A stretch of DNA of 12,415 bases from CAZHYM01 sp964536785 (lineage in GTDB: Bacteria; Patescibacteriota; Saccharimonadia; Saccharimonadales; Saccharimonadaceae), in contig CAZHYM010000019.1 in the NCBI GenBank assembly GCA_964536785.1, positions 1-12,415 of the forward strand, read 5' to 3'. Below, one piece after another: positions 1 through 5,185 of the stretch. Within the stretch, counting starts at the first letter, position 1. Every line of letters begins with the position of its first letter. Below the pieces are notes generated by a model. It worked only from the letters and a program-made list of their open reading frames with translations. It had not been told where the DNA came from and did not search any database. The position numbers and the translations under genes are program-made.

Positions 1-10
1 CGTTTCATGC

Positions 11-48
11 ACTTGTCTTTCTAGACAAGTGTCCTACTTCAAAAGGAC
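11..48. repeat. Two adjacent small hairpins at window start
   Basis: Positions 11-18 and 23-30 form a perfect 8-bp stem (ACTTGTCT/AGACAAGT) with loop TTCT. It is followed at once by a 5-bp stem, 31-35 with 44-48 (GTCCT/AGGAC). No T-run follows, so this is not an obvious terminator. It may belong to the long 5' leader of the first gene or to the end of a unit outside the window. No promoter is clear between 1 and 187. Confidence 0.5.
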
Positions 49-104
49 CTGGGGCGCACAATTGGCGTTAGTTGATAAGCGTTTTTAACAATCAGGTTAA
101 CTAC

Positions 105-130
105 TAAAATTGGATGATTTTGGTCTAGAA
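105..130 (+). repeat. 5' inverted repeat of unit A
   Basis: This 26-nt segment in the leader of the first gene is an inverted copy of 529-554 (22 of 26 positions match the reverse complement; two of the four differences are G-U pairs in a plus-strand RNA). Its inner part, GATGATTTT then TAGAA, is also found at 1513-1530 in unit C, while its outer part (TAAAATT) matches only its own 3' partner. A GTTAAC lies just upstream (96-101), as it does in unit C (1502-1507). Confidence 0.7.
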
Positions 131-139
131 ATAGATCAA
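120..139 (+). promoter_or_regulatory. Leader hairpin with GAAA tetraloop
   Basis: TTGGTCTA (120-127) pairs with TAGATCAA (132-139) around a GAAA loop, with one G-U pair. The left arm is the inner end of the 5' inverted repeat, so this local hairpin and pairing with 529-554 are mutually exclusive. The equivalent in unit C is 1521-1542. Confidence 0.5.
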
Positions 140-187
140 GTACTTTATGCTATTTTACATAGAATGAGCTCAGGAGGAGTTACGATT

Positions 188-481
188 ATGAAAAAGAACA
201 CATGGAAAGTTTCCAACACAAGCCCTACTATGATTTATCGCCTGCGCGATGAATCAAAACCGGATAGACCAGAAAATCGAGAGCTTCGCAGTCACTATTT
301 CGGCGACCGAGCCGAGGCTCTGGCCTATGCCGCGGAGCTGAATGGACGAAAGAGAAAAATCCCAACGTTACTTATTGTCGCTCTCGGCATCATTGCCTTC
401 CTGGCTTTTGCCTGGAGTGCTGACAAAGCGTTACGGTTCTGCTTCGAGCAGGTCCTATTGCTCGGCCCGTATGTAAATTAG
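188..481 (+). CDS. Small single-pass membrane protein, unknown function
   Basis: Encodes 97 residues. The ATG at 188 is chosen because AGGAGG (172-177) lies 10 nt upstream; the frame is open back to a TTG at 110, but that would translate through the inverted repeat. The N-terminal half (about 1-57) is polar and basic, with a RAEALAYAAELNGRKRK helix. Residues about 58-77 (IPTLLIVALGIIAFLAFAW) are one membrane helix, followed by a short tail. The basic residues before the helix predict an N-in, C-out orientation. No known family is recognised. It is the only gene of unit A: the 14-bp hairpin, the 3' inverted repeat and an intrinsic terminator follow. It is real, judging by the strong ribosome site and the unit structure, but its role is unknown. 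Confidence 0.72.
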   Translation: MKKNTWKVSNTSPTMIYRLRDESKPDRPENRELRSHYFGDRAEALAYAAELNGRKRKIPTLLIVALGIIAFLAFAWSADKALRFCFEQVLLLGPYVN

Positions 482-487
482 CCCTCT

Positions 488-521
488 CCCGGTTGATGTA
501 GTTCTTACTACATCAACCGGG
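488..521 (+). repeat. Perfect 14-bp hairpin of unit A
   Basis: 488-501 pairs perfectly with 508-521 around the 6-nt loop TTCTTA, starting 7 nt after the stop codon. No T-run follows, so it is unlike a normal terminator, and a real terminator lies downstream at 560. The same structure, with five compensatory base-pair changes and the same loop length, is at 3377-3410. Confidence 0.8.
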
Positions 522-528
522 TAAACCA

Positions 529-554
529 TTCTAAATCAAAATCAGCTAATTTTA
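529..554 (+). repeat. 3' inverted repeat of unit A
   Basis: Partner of 105-130. It starts 7 nt after the 14-bp hairpin. The inner part TTCTAAAT..AAATCA.CTAA is shared with 3418-3438 in unit C at the same spacing from its hairpin. It lies inside the transcript, before the terminator at 560. Confidence 0.7.
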
Positions 555-559
555 TTGCC

Positions 560-588
560 ATAGGCTCATGTATTTGAGCCTATTTTTT
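560..588 (+). terminator. Intrinsic terminator of unit A
   Basis: ATAGGCTCA (560-568) pairs with TGAGCCTAT (575-583), a 9-bp stem with a 6-nt loop, followed by a six-T run (583-588). It is a classic Rho-independent terminator ending unit A before the unit B promoter. Confidence 0.85.
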
Positions 589-618
589 ATATTTATTTTA
601 CCCCAAACGTATCAAATA

Positions 619-647
619 TTGACTTTTTATGCTCTATCTGTTATAAT
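619..647 (+). promoter_or_regulatory. Promoter of unit B (extended -10)
   Basis: TTGACT (619-624), a 17-nt spacer, then TATAAT (642-647) preceded by TG at 639-640, giving TGTTATAAT. Transcription should start near 654, leaving a leader of about 94 nt. The leader contains a small AGCC/GGCT hairpin near its start and a 6-bp TGCAAT/ATTGCA hairpin shortly before the ribosome site. Confidence 0.85.
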
Positions 648-747
648 TATCAAGTTAGCCCATAAAGCGGCTCGCATATTAAATTTTAGATGGACGGTCG
701 TCGCCACTACTGCAATCATAAATTGCACCGCATCAGGAGGGATATTG

Positions 748-1257
748 ATGAACGAAATTGTAAAACACCAACCAAGAAATGTCACCATAATTATCGAAGT
801 TAAAGTGCCGGGTAGCTACTACCCCAGTTCTGAAAGCATCGCTGAAAGAGCCAAAGAAGCAGTCCACAGAGAGTTTAGAGGACGCCTAAAGACGGAACTG
901 ATTGGGTATGAAATGCGTTCTGACGATAAAAAAAGCAACTACTCGTCGGATTATCAAATGATGCTTGAGCTCGCTGAAACAGAATGGCCTAATTGGAAAA
1001 TCGATAGTTATAACCAAAATATCACGTCCGAGCACGCAAAACCTCTTTCCATAAAGTTAATCGAAACGCAGAGATTGGGTGCGATAATTGCTTGCCAAAC
1101 CGACCAGTACGTTAAAGGAACCGAATTCGAAGATGTGCTGGAGTATCTGTCCGCTCTAAAAGGCTCGGAGGTCACGAAAGAAAGCTACGGCCAGGACAAA
1201 AGAGAGCTGAAGGCTCAAATCGCTCAAGATTTTCATAATCTGGGAGGCGACGCTTGA
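748..1257 (+). CDS. Soluble orphan protein, unknown function
   Basis: Encodes 169 residues. ATG 748 is preceded by AGGAGGG (735-741) with 6 nt spacing; an upstream reading to 568 would run back over the promoter and is rejected. There is no signal peptide or membrane helix. The N-terminus (NVTIIIEVKVPG) looks like a beta strand, followed by an Arg/Glu-rich helix (ESIAERAKEAVHREF) and an acidic, charged middle. The C-terminus is helical (DKRELKAQIAQDF). The overall impression is an alpha/beta cytoplasmic protein; no family is recognised. It shares its transcript with the 32-residue peptide whose ATG overlaps its TGA at 1255-1257, so the two are probably translationally coupled. Confidence 0.75.
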   Translation: MNEIVKHQPRNVTIIIEVKVPGSYYPSSESIAERAKEAVHREFRGRLKTELIGYEMRSDDKKSNYSSDYQMMLELAETEWPNWKIDSYNQNITSEHAKPLSIKLIETQRLGAIIACQTDQYVKGTEFEDVLEYLSALKGSEVTKESYGQDKRELKAQIAQDFHNLGGDA

Positions 1258-1355
1258 TGAAAAAATTTCTGGACAGTCTGAATCTACTCATGAGTCTTGC
1301 CTGCCTCGCTTACAAATCCGCCAGAAAAATTAAAATACTACCATCTACCACTTAA
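1257..1355 (+). CDS. 32-residue hydrophobic/basic micro-protein
   Basis: ATG 1257 overlaps the upstream TGA (TGATG), and GGGAGG (1242-1247) inside the end of the previous gene provides a ribosome site 9 nt upstream. The product starts MKKFLDSLNLLMSLACLAY and ends in a basic stretch (KSARKIKI). It resembles a short membrane-associated helix or an uncleaved signal-like peptide. Its TAA overlaps the left arm of the terminator at 1354, so the transcript ends exactly at this ORF. The coupling, ribosome site and fit to the terminator argue that it is translated. Its function is unknown; a toxin-like or partner peptide is possible but unsupported. Confidence 0.55.
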   Translation: MKKFLDSLNLLMSLACLAYKSARKIKILPSTT

Positions 1356-1379
1356 CGGGCTCACACAAGCCCGTTTTTT
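1354..1379 (+). terminator. Intrinsic terminator of unit B
   Basis: AACGGGCT (1354-1361) and AGCCCGTT (1368-1375) form a perfect 8-bp stem with loop CACACA. The T-run covers 1374-1379. Confidence 0.92.
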
Positions 1380-1427
1380 CTGACCTAAAATGCTTATTGT
1401 TATTTTAGTGAAATTAGGTTATAAACA

Positions 1428-1456
1428 TTGACATTTTGCCACTGTTGTGGTATGCT
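1428..1456 (+). promoter_or_regulatory. Strong promoter of unit C
   Basis: A perfect TTGACA (1428-1433), a 17-nt spacer, then TATGCT (1451-1456) preceded by TG at 1448-1449 (TGGTATGCT). The start is expected near 1463, giving an unusually long structured leader of about 178 nt before the ATG at 1641. The promoter lies outside the inverted repeat that bounds unit C. Confidence 0.87.
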
Positions 1457-1499
1457 TAAACCATCAACTGCCTCACGGAGGTGAACTAGCAGTCGAGGC

Positions 1500-1530
1500 C
1501 CGTTAACAGCTAGATGATTTTAGTTTAGAA
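1500..1530 (+). repeat. 5' inverted repeat of unit C
   Basis: This segment is the inverted partner of 3418-3450. The core TAGATGATTTTAGTTTAGAA (1511-1530) matches the reverse complement of 3418-3437 at 18 of 20 positions, and both differences are G-U wobbles in plus-strand RNA. The match continues outward through ACAG and CCGTT with a 2-nt bulge. It lies in the 5' leader, about 40 nt after the predicted transcription start. Confidence 0.75.
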
Positions 1531-1556
1531 ACATCTAAACTAGCATTTTTGTTATT
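1521..1556 (+). promoter_or_regulatory. Leader hairpin with U-rich tail, possible attenuator
   Basis: TAGTTTAGA (1521-1529) pairs with TCTAAACTA (1534-1542) around AACA, followed by GCATTTTTGTTATTTT. A 9-bp AT-rich stem with a U-rich tail inside a leader can act as a weak terminator. Its left arm is the inner part of the 5' inverted repeat, so it competes with long-range pairing to 3418-3437. Regulation is an inference. Confidence 0.5.
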
Positions 1557-1576
1557 TTCGACAATAAGATTTTTGA

Positions 1577-1602
1577 TTATCTCTCTTTGGCGAGAGAGAT
1601 AA
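1577..1602 (+). promoter_or_regulatory. 10-bp leader hairpin upstream of unit C gene 1
   Basis: TTATCTCTCT (1577-1586) pairs perfectly with AGAGAGATAA (1593-1602) around TTGGCG. It ends 24 nt before the AGGAGGG at 1627. It adds to the structured leader; no known riboswitch class was recognised. Confidence 0.55.
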
Positions 1603-1640
1603 GACAACTGTTGCTTTACTGTGACTAGGAGGGATTTATA

Positions 1641-2054
1641 ATGAGTCTGTATACAAGAATAAAAGAGCAATGGATGGCGACTCCTGAAGAGTTGGAAATT
1701 GGTGCTAAAGCCAAAACCAAGCCTGACGAAGGCGGAATCTTGGAAGAATTAAAATCTGAAGTGAAAGCGCTGAAATCACAGGTAGAAGCGCTCGTGCAGA
1801 AGTTCGAAAAGCCGGTAGAAACGACGGTCGTTGAGGTTACAAAATTGGCAAGTGAAGCCAATAGCGATAATGATATTAGAGACGTAGATACTAAAAAATC
1901 TACAGATCTAACACACCTAAGACGCGTACGAACTTCCTTCCTCAATGAGCGAAAGCTCGCAAGAGATAGAAAGGATATTGAAGCTGCTGCAGAATGTGGC
2001 GCGAAGATCCTGGAAATTGACGAAAAGATCAAGGCTCTGCAAGGAGGTGACTAA
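1641..2054 (+). CDS. Coiled-coil cytoplasmic protein, unknown function
   Basis: Encodes 137 residues from ATG 1641, with AGGAGGG (1627-1633) 7 nt upstream. It has no signal peptide or membrane helix. Residues about 33-58 are a regular heptad coiled coil (ILEELKSEVKALKSQVEAL). A polar Asp/Ser linker follows around 70-90, then a second charged helix from about 92 to 134 (RKLARDRKDIEAAAECGAK, EIDEKIKALQGG). It is probably an oligomerising scaffold or adaptor. It is the first gene of unit C, and the ribosome site of the next gene (AAGGAGGTGA, 2041-2050) lies inside its last codons. Joint expression suggests it acts with the membrane protein that follows; no homologue is recognised. Confidence 0.75.
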   Translation: MSLYTRIKEQWMATPEELEIGAKAKTKPDEGGILEELKSEVKALKSQVEALVQKFEKPVETTVVEVTKLASEANSDNDIRDVDTKKSTDLTHLRRVRTSFLNERKLARDRKDIEAAAECGAKILEIDEKIKALQGGD

Positions 2055-2055
2055 C

Positions 2056-2748
2056 ATGGTCGCTTTACTATTTGTTCTTCTCGGCGTACTTCTAGCGTTT
2101 GTAAATCGCTTTGTACGCTTTGTACCTTTTCTTTCTCCCGTCGTTTGGTTAATTGTGATTATTGTCTATGTCCTAAGTTTAAGCGGCATAGCAAGATCAA
2201 CAAGGCTCACAATATTCACTAAAGTCGTCCTGATCCTTCTCGCACTAATCTATGGCTACTACGCTTATGGCTTGGTAGCTAAAACATTAGGCTGGACATT
2301 ACTGCCTTCACTTCTGGTAGCAGTTACTGTTTTTGGGATAACGTCGATGCTTCTTAGATATTTAAAAAGTATGAAGATCTCGCTGTTTCAAAAAACATTT
2401 GTGACCGTCGGTGCATTGATTCTGCTTATTGTACTAAATACAGTAGCCTGGAAACCTCTTGATACTCAAGTAAGATCAACTGAAGGCGCTCGGCAGGATT
2501 GGTTTTTTGGCAATCATGTGAAACCACAAGTTGAATCAACTCAACCTGCTGTAACTAAGCCGACTTCGACAAAAACGTCAACGACGCCAAAGTCGACCAC
2601 TGCTGACTCTACCGTAAAGCCAACTCCAGGAACCCAAAAGACTAATAATGTCCTAAAATGGACATTTATATCAATTGGAGTTTTTGTCATAATTGTTGGT
2701 TTTTGTAGTGCTCTGACAGAAAGGAGTGAATCAAATGACGAGGAATAA
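2056..2748 (+). CDS. Six-helix membrane protein with Thr/Pro-rich loop
   Basis: Encodes 230 residues. ATG 2056 is chosen because a near-perfect anti-16S match AAGGAGGTGA (2041-2050) precedes it; the frame is open further upstream, but only inside the previous gene. Hydrophobic helices lie at about 3-17, 24-42, 53-74, 81-100 and 113-131. A hydrophilic segment (about 132-197) with a Thr/Pro/Lys-rich stretch (TKPTSTKTSTTPKSTT, 167-182) follows, then a last helix at 200-219 and an acidic tail. The loop composition matches the secreted protein encoded next, suggesting both sit at the same surface and may be O-glycosylated or bind the wall (inference). The end overlaps the next gene by 14 nt. The family is unknown. 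Confidence 0.75.
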   Translation: MVALLFVLLGVLLAFVNRFVRFVPFLSPVVWLIVIIVYVLSLSGIARSTRLTIFTKVVLILLALIYGYYAYGLVAKTLGWTLLPSLLVAVTVFGITSMLLRYLKSMKISLFQKTFVTVGALILLIVLNTVAWKPLDTQVRSTEGARQDWFFGNHVKPQVESTQPAVTKPTSTKTSTTPKSTTADSTVKPTPGTQKTNNVLKWTFISIGVFVIIVGFCSALTERSESNDEE

Positions 2749-3352
2749 ATCAATTGGAGCTATATTGTCTGGCGCAATAATGCTCGTCATCGGGGTTTTT
2801 GGTTTAAATCAAATGACGCCAGCTCAGACCACACCCTCATCGACGACACCAACTACAACAACGGTGTCATCAACAACGGCAACGAAGTCGACTACGACTA
2901 AGCCTGCGGCAACCAAGCCAACGGCGGCGAAGTCGACTACGACTAAGCCTGCGGCAACCAACCCAACGGCGGCGAAGTCGACTACGACTAAGCCTGCGGC
3001 AACCAACCCAACGGCGGCGAAGTCGACTACGACTAAGCCTGCGGCAACCAACCCAACCGCCACAACAAAAACCGAAAGCACCAAGACACAAGTCGGGACG
3101 ACGGTTAAGCCAATCACGGAAGCTCCAGCAGAAGTAAAAGCTCCTCCATCAACAAATACAGTTGAAGAGAAGCCGATAGTGGTAGTGGAAACTGGTGACG
3201 ATGGTGATGGCAATATCACCACTAAACCGGTTGAACCCAGCTATCCAGAAAATCCACCGCCAATAGAAACACCCGTGGTGGATGATGAGCCCATTAATAA
3301 TGAACCCGTTAACCCACCTACCCCACCTCCATCAGGAGGTCCGGCGGATTAG
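2735..3352 (+). CDS. Secreted Thr/Ala/Pro-rich repeat protein
   Basis: Encodes 205 residues from ATG 2735, with AAAGGAG (2720-2726) 8 nt upstream, inside the preceding gene; a GTG at 2726 is a less likely start. A signal peptide or membrane anchor covers about residues 5-24 (KSIGAILSGAIMLVIGVFG). The rest is low complexity: a Thr/Ser-rich block, four 15-residue repeats KSTTTKPAATNPTAA at 51-110, then a Pro/acidic C-terminus ending PPTPPPSGGPAD. There is no LPxTG or C-terminal helix, so it is either released or held by its N-terminal helix. The composition is mucin-like, typical of extracellular stalks. It is the last gene of unit C; its function is unknown, but surface exposure is likely. Confidence 0.75.
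   Translation: MTRNKSIGAILSGAIMLVIGVFGLNQMTPAQTTPSSTTPTTTTVSSTTATKSTTTKPAATKPTAAKSTTTKPAATNPTAAKSTTTKPAATNPTAAKSTTTKPAATNPTATTKTESTKTQVGTTVKPITEAPAEVKAPPSTNTVEEKPIVVVETGDDGDGNITTKPVEPSYPENPPPIETPVVDDEPINNEPVNPPTPPPSGGPAD
2885..3064 (+). repeat. Four tandem 45-bp coding repeats
   Basis: Units at 2885-2929, 2930-2974, 2975-3019 and 3020-3064 are nearly identical in DNA (AAGTCGACTACGACTAAGCC start), differing by about one base in the first unit (AAG versus AAC codon) and a few at the end of the last. Each codes for 15 residues, so copy-number change keeps the frame. Near-identity at the DNA level points to recent expansion. Confidence 0.92.
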
Positions 3353-3376
3353 TCGAAATCGAAAATAACATAAAAT

Positions 3377-3410
3377 CCTGATTAACATAGCGCCAACTAT
3401 GTTAATCAGG
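3377..3410 (+). repeat. Perfect 14-bp hairpin of unit C
   Basis: 3377-3390 pairs perfectly with 3397-3410 around the 6-nt loop CGCCAA, after the last stop of unit C. It is the counterpart of 488-521: same stem and loop length and same position, with sequence differing by compensatory changes. The following TACACTTTTCT is only weakly T-rich, so any terminator role is doubtful, although no other terminator is seen for unit C. Confidence 0.8.
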
Positions 3411-3417
3411 TACACTT

Positions 3418-3450
3418 TTCTAAATTGAAATCATCTAACTGTCTAAACGG
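3418..3450 (+). repeat. 3' inverted repeat of unit C
   Basis: Partner of 1500-1530, beginning 7 nt after the 14-bp hairpin, exactly as in unit A. It ends about 37 nt before the -35 box of the next gene. Confidence 0.75.
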
Positions 3451-3461
3451 ATAATATCAAA

Positions 3462-3473
3462 GTTAATATTAAC
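3462..3473. promoter_or_regulatory. Perfect 12-bp palindrome, possible operator
   Basis: GTTAATATTAAC is fully self-complementary and ends 13 nt upstream of the -35 box at 3487. The position suits a dimeric activator or other regulator of the surface-protein gene. This is a suggestion from position only; AT-rich palindromes of this size can arise by chance. Confidence 0.3.
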
Positions 3474-3486
3474 AACCAAGCTAATG

Positions 3487-3515
3487 TTTACATTTTTATA
3501 TATTTATGATATAAT
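3487..3515 (+). promoter_or_regulatory. Promoter of surface-protein gene (extended -10)
   Basis: TTTACA (3487-3492), a 17-nt spacer, then TATAAT (3510-3515) preceded by TG at 3507-3508 (TGATATAAT). A leader of about 40 nt leads to AAGGGAG and the ATG at 3562. Confidence 0.85.
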
Positions 3516-3561
3516 ATAGACATTAGTTAAGTAATTGTGAATTATCACAAGGGAGAAAACT

Positions 3562-5105
3562 ATGAGTAAATTTTGGACTGCGATCATGCAGAACAAAACC
3601 AAGGCGTTGCTCGCTTTAAGCGTAGTCTTCGCCGGCTTGATTCCTGCAACTTTGCTTGCATGGGGACCAAGTCGACCAACGTTCAGCGAATACAAGGTAG
3701 CTCAATATATCGTATTTAATTCCATGATAGACAATCCGTTGACTATGGATGGAACTAAAATCGGAGACGAGAGAAACTTTGTTCGAATTAAACAAGAAGG
3801 TGGAAGCTATGTCGACAAGATTAGCGTAACACCAGGAAAAGAATATACAGTTTTTGTATATTTTCATAATAATGCTGCAACTAGACTTAATCTAGTAGCC
3901 ACCAACACGATGGTTAGCAGTCAGATTCCATCGGTCCTTAAGGCTGGCGAATCTGGTACGATTTCAGCTAAAGTTTCAGCTGACAACGCTACCCCAAGAA
4001 CTGTTTGGGACGAAGCATACATTACGACAACCTCCGACGTAGCTGTTCGTTACGTACCTGGAAGCGCTGTTATTAGTAGCTTTGGGGCTGTAAATGGCCA
4101 AAAGATTGACGCTGATAAAATGTTCAGTACTGGAGCGCTAATCGGTTACAACGCTCTTGACGGTAAAATACCTGGATGTCGTAAATATTCTGGTTACATT
4201 ACCTACAAGATCAAAATTGATCAACCAAATTTTAGTATCAAAAAAGAAGTATCTCTTATGACTGAAAAAAGAACTTGGGTTGACGATCAAATTGAAGCAG
4301 CTCCTGGTAAAGAGGTTGAATACCGAATAATTTACAAGAATACTGGTACAACCGAGCAGAGAGACGTCATCATCAAAGATGTCTTGCCAGCATACACGAC
4401 TTACGTAAAAGGTAGTAGCTTGCTAGCAAATACAAATTCTGGTTGGAATTATGGTGCAATTAGCGACAATGCTGTCACTAGCTCTGGCATCAACATCGGG
4501 CACTACAGCCCTGGTGCGGAAGCATACGTCAAGTTACGTGCAAAAATTAACTCTGACCTAGCTTGTGGTAAAACATATACCCTAACCAACACAGCTCTAG
4601 CTATAACAAAAAACGGTACCAAACAAGATGCTGCCAAAGTAATTGTTAAAACCCCTGCTTGTGTCGCAGAACCTGCAAAGATTACTGTTTGTGAATTAAG
4701 CACTAAGAAAGTTGTAACTATTCTCGNNNNNNNNNNNNNNNNNNNNNNNNNNNNNNNNNNNNNNNNNNNNNNNNNNNNNNNNNNNNNNNNNNNNNNNNNN
4801 NNNNNNNNNNNNNNNNNNNNNNNNNNGAGTTTAATACAACTAAGTACTCAAAGAACTTGGACGACTGTAAAGAAGTTCCAGCTCCTGCAAAGATTACTGT
4901 TTGTGAATTAAGCACTAAGAAAGTTGTAACTATTCTCGAATCTGAGTTTAATACAACTAAGTACTCAAAGAACTTGGACGACTGTAAAGAAGTTCCAGTT
5001 CCAGAAGAACTTCCAAAAACCGGTATTAATGGCCTTGAAAATGTCATTGGTCTCGGAATGTTAGTAGCAAGTACAGCTTACTACGCAACAAGTAAAAGAT
5101 ACTAG
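3562..5105 (+). CDS. LPKTG-anchored surface protein with DUF11-like domain (gapped)
   Basis: ATG 3562 is preceded by AAGGGAG (3549-3555). A signal peptide covers about residues 1-33 (basic N-terminus, then ALLALSVVFAGLIPATLLA), and the mature start WGPSRPTF is typical of CPR surface proteins. Residues about 35-225 form an extracellular domain, and 230-360 a DUF11/Ig-like module (EYRIIYKNTGTTEQRDVIIK, VLPAYTTYVKGS). From residue 372 come 39-residue repeats (AKITVCELSTKKVVTI.., CKEVP) with two Cys each. The tail has LPKTG (5010-5024), a hydrophobic segment and KRY, a sortase sorting signal. A run of 100 N (4727-4826) breaks the frame artificially; the two sides read as one protein. It is probably linked to wall peptidoglycan and acts as an adhesin or stalk (inference). 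No sortase is in the window. Confidence 0.85.
4675..5003 (+). repeat. 117-bp tandem coding repeats, collapsed in assembly
   Basis: A full unit lies at 4887-5003. The last 60 nt of a unit lie at 4827-4886 and the first 52 nt of a unit at 4675-4726. The overlapping parts are identical except for the final codons. Each unit codes for 39 residues with paired Cys. True copy number is unknown because the assembly gap lies inside the array. Confidence 0.9.
4727..4826. other. Assembly gap (100 N)
   Basis: Exactly 100 unknown bases, the usual placeholder for a gap of unknown size. By register of the 117-bp repeat, the real sequence should be 5 nt plus a whole number of 117-nt units. That restores the frame, whereas 100 nt does not. 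Confidence 0.97.
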
Positions 5106-5132
5106 AAAATAAGCTGACCGCTCTATCTTCAT

Positions 5133-5170
5133 AAACTACCCGGCGTGATTTATCCGCCGGGTAGTTTTTT
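5133..5170 (+). terminator. Intrinsic terminator of surface-protein gene
   Basis: AAACTACCCGGCG (5133-5145) pairs with CGCCGGGTAGTTT (5155-5167), a perfect 13-bp stem with a 9-nt loop. The T-run covers 5165-5170 and its last T is the T of the next gene's TG extended -10 motif. Confidence 0.95.
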
Positions 5171-5178
5171 GATATAAT
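5170..5178 (+). promoter_or_regulatory. Extended -10 promoter, leaderless gene
   Basis: TGATATAAT (5170-5178) without a recognisable -35, because that region is the terminator stem. The -10 ends 7 nt before the ATG at 5186, so the transcript should start at or next to the start codon. No Shine-Dalgarno sequence is present. Confidence 0.7.
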
Positions 5179-5185
5179 AATATTG

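Noticed and set aside
568..747. Upstream extension of the 169-residue protein to 568
   Set aside because: It would cover a strong promoter (619-647) and its leader; AGGAGGG directly precedes ATG 748.
1500..1530. Integron attC or GTTRRRY core sites
   Set aside because: GTTAACA does not match GTTRRRY, no integrase is present, and the repeat pair spans whole operons rather than forming compact sites.
1463..1640. Known riboswitch in the unit C leader
   Set aside because: The leader is structured, but I could match no known class (preQ1, fluoride, SAM and others) by eye; it is left as an unclassified leader.
1945..2055. Longer start for the six-helix membrane protein
   Set aside because: The extension only reads the previous gene in another frame; AAGGAGGTGA marks ATG 2056.
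2885..3064. Direct 45-bp repeats as a CRISPR-like array
   Set aside because: The units abut without unique spacers, stay in frame within a CDS and code for a low-complexity protein; no cas genes are present.
2824..3222. Minus-strand ORFs across the Thr-rich gene
   Set aside because: They are mirror ORFs of a biased repeat sequence, without ribosome sites or sensible proteins.
3353..3420. The 14-bp hairpin as a standard terminator of unit C
   Set aside because: The tail is TACACTTTTCT rather than a T-run, and the matching hairpin in unit A has a separate true terminator after it. A partial terminator role remains possible.
4827..4911. Real frameshift or premature stop in the surface protein at 4911
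   Set aside because: The frame change is caused by the arbitrary 100-N length; repeat register predicts an in-frame join.
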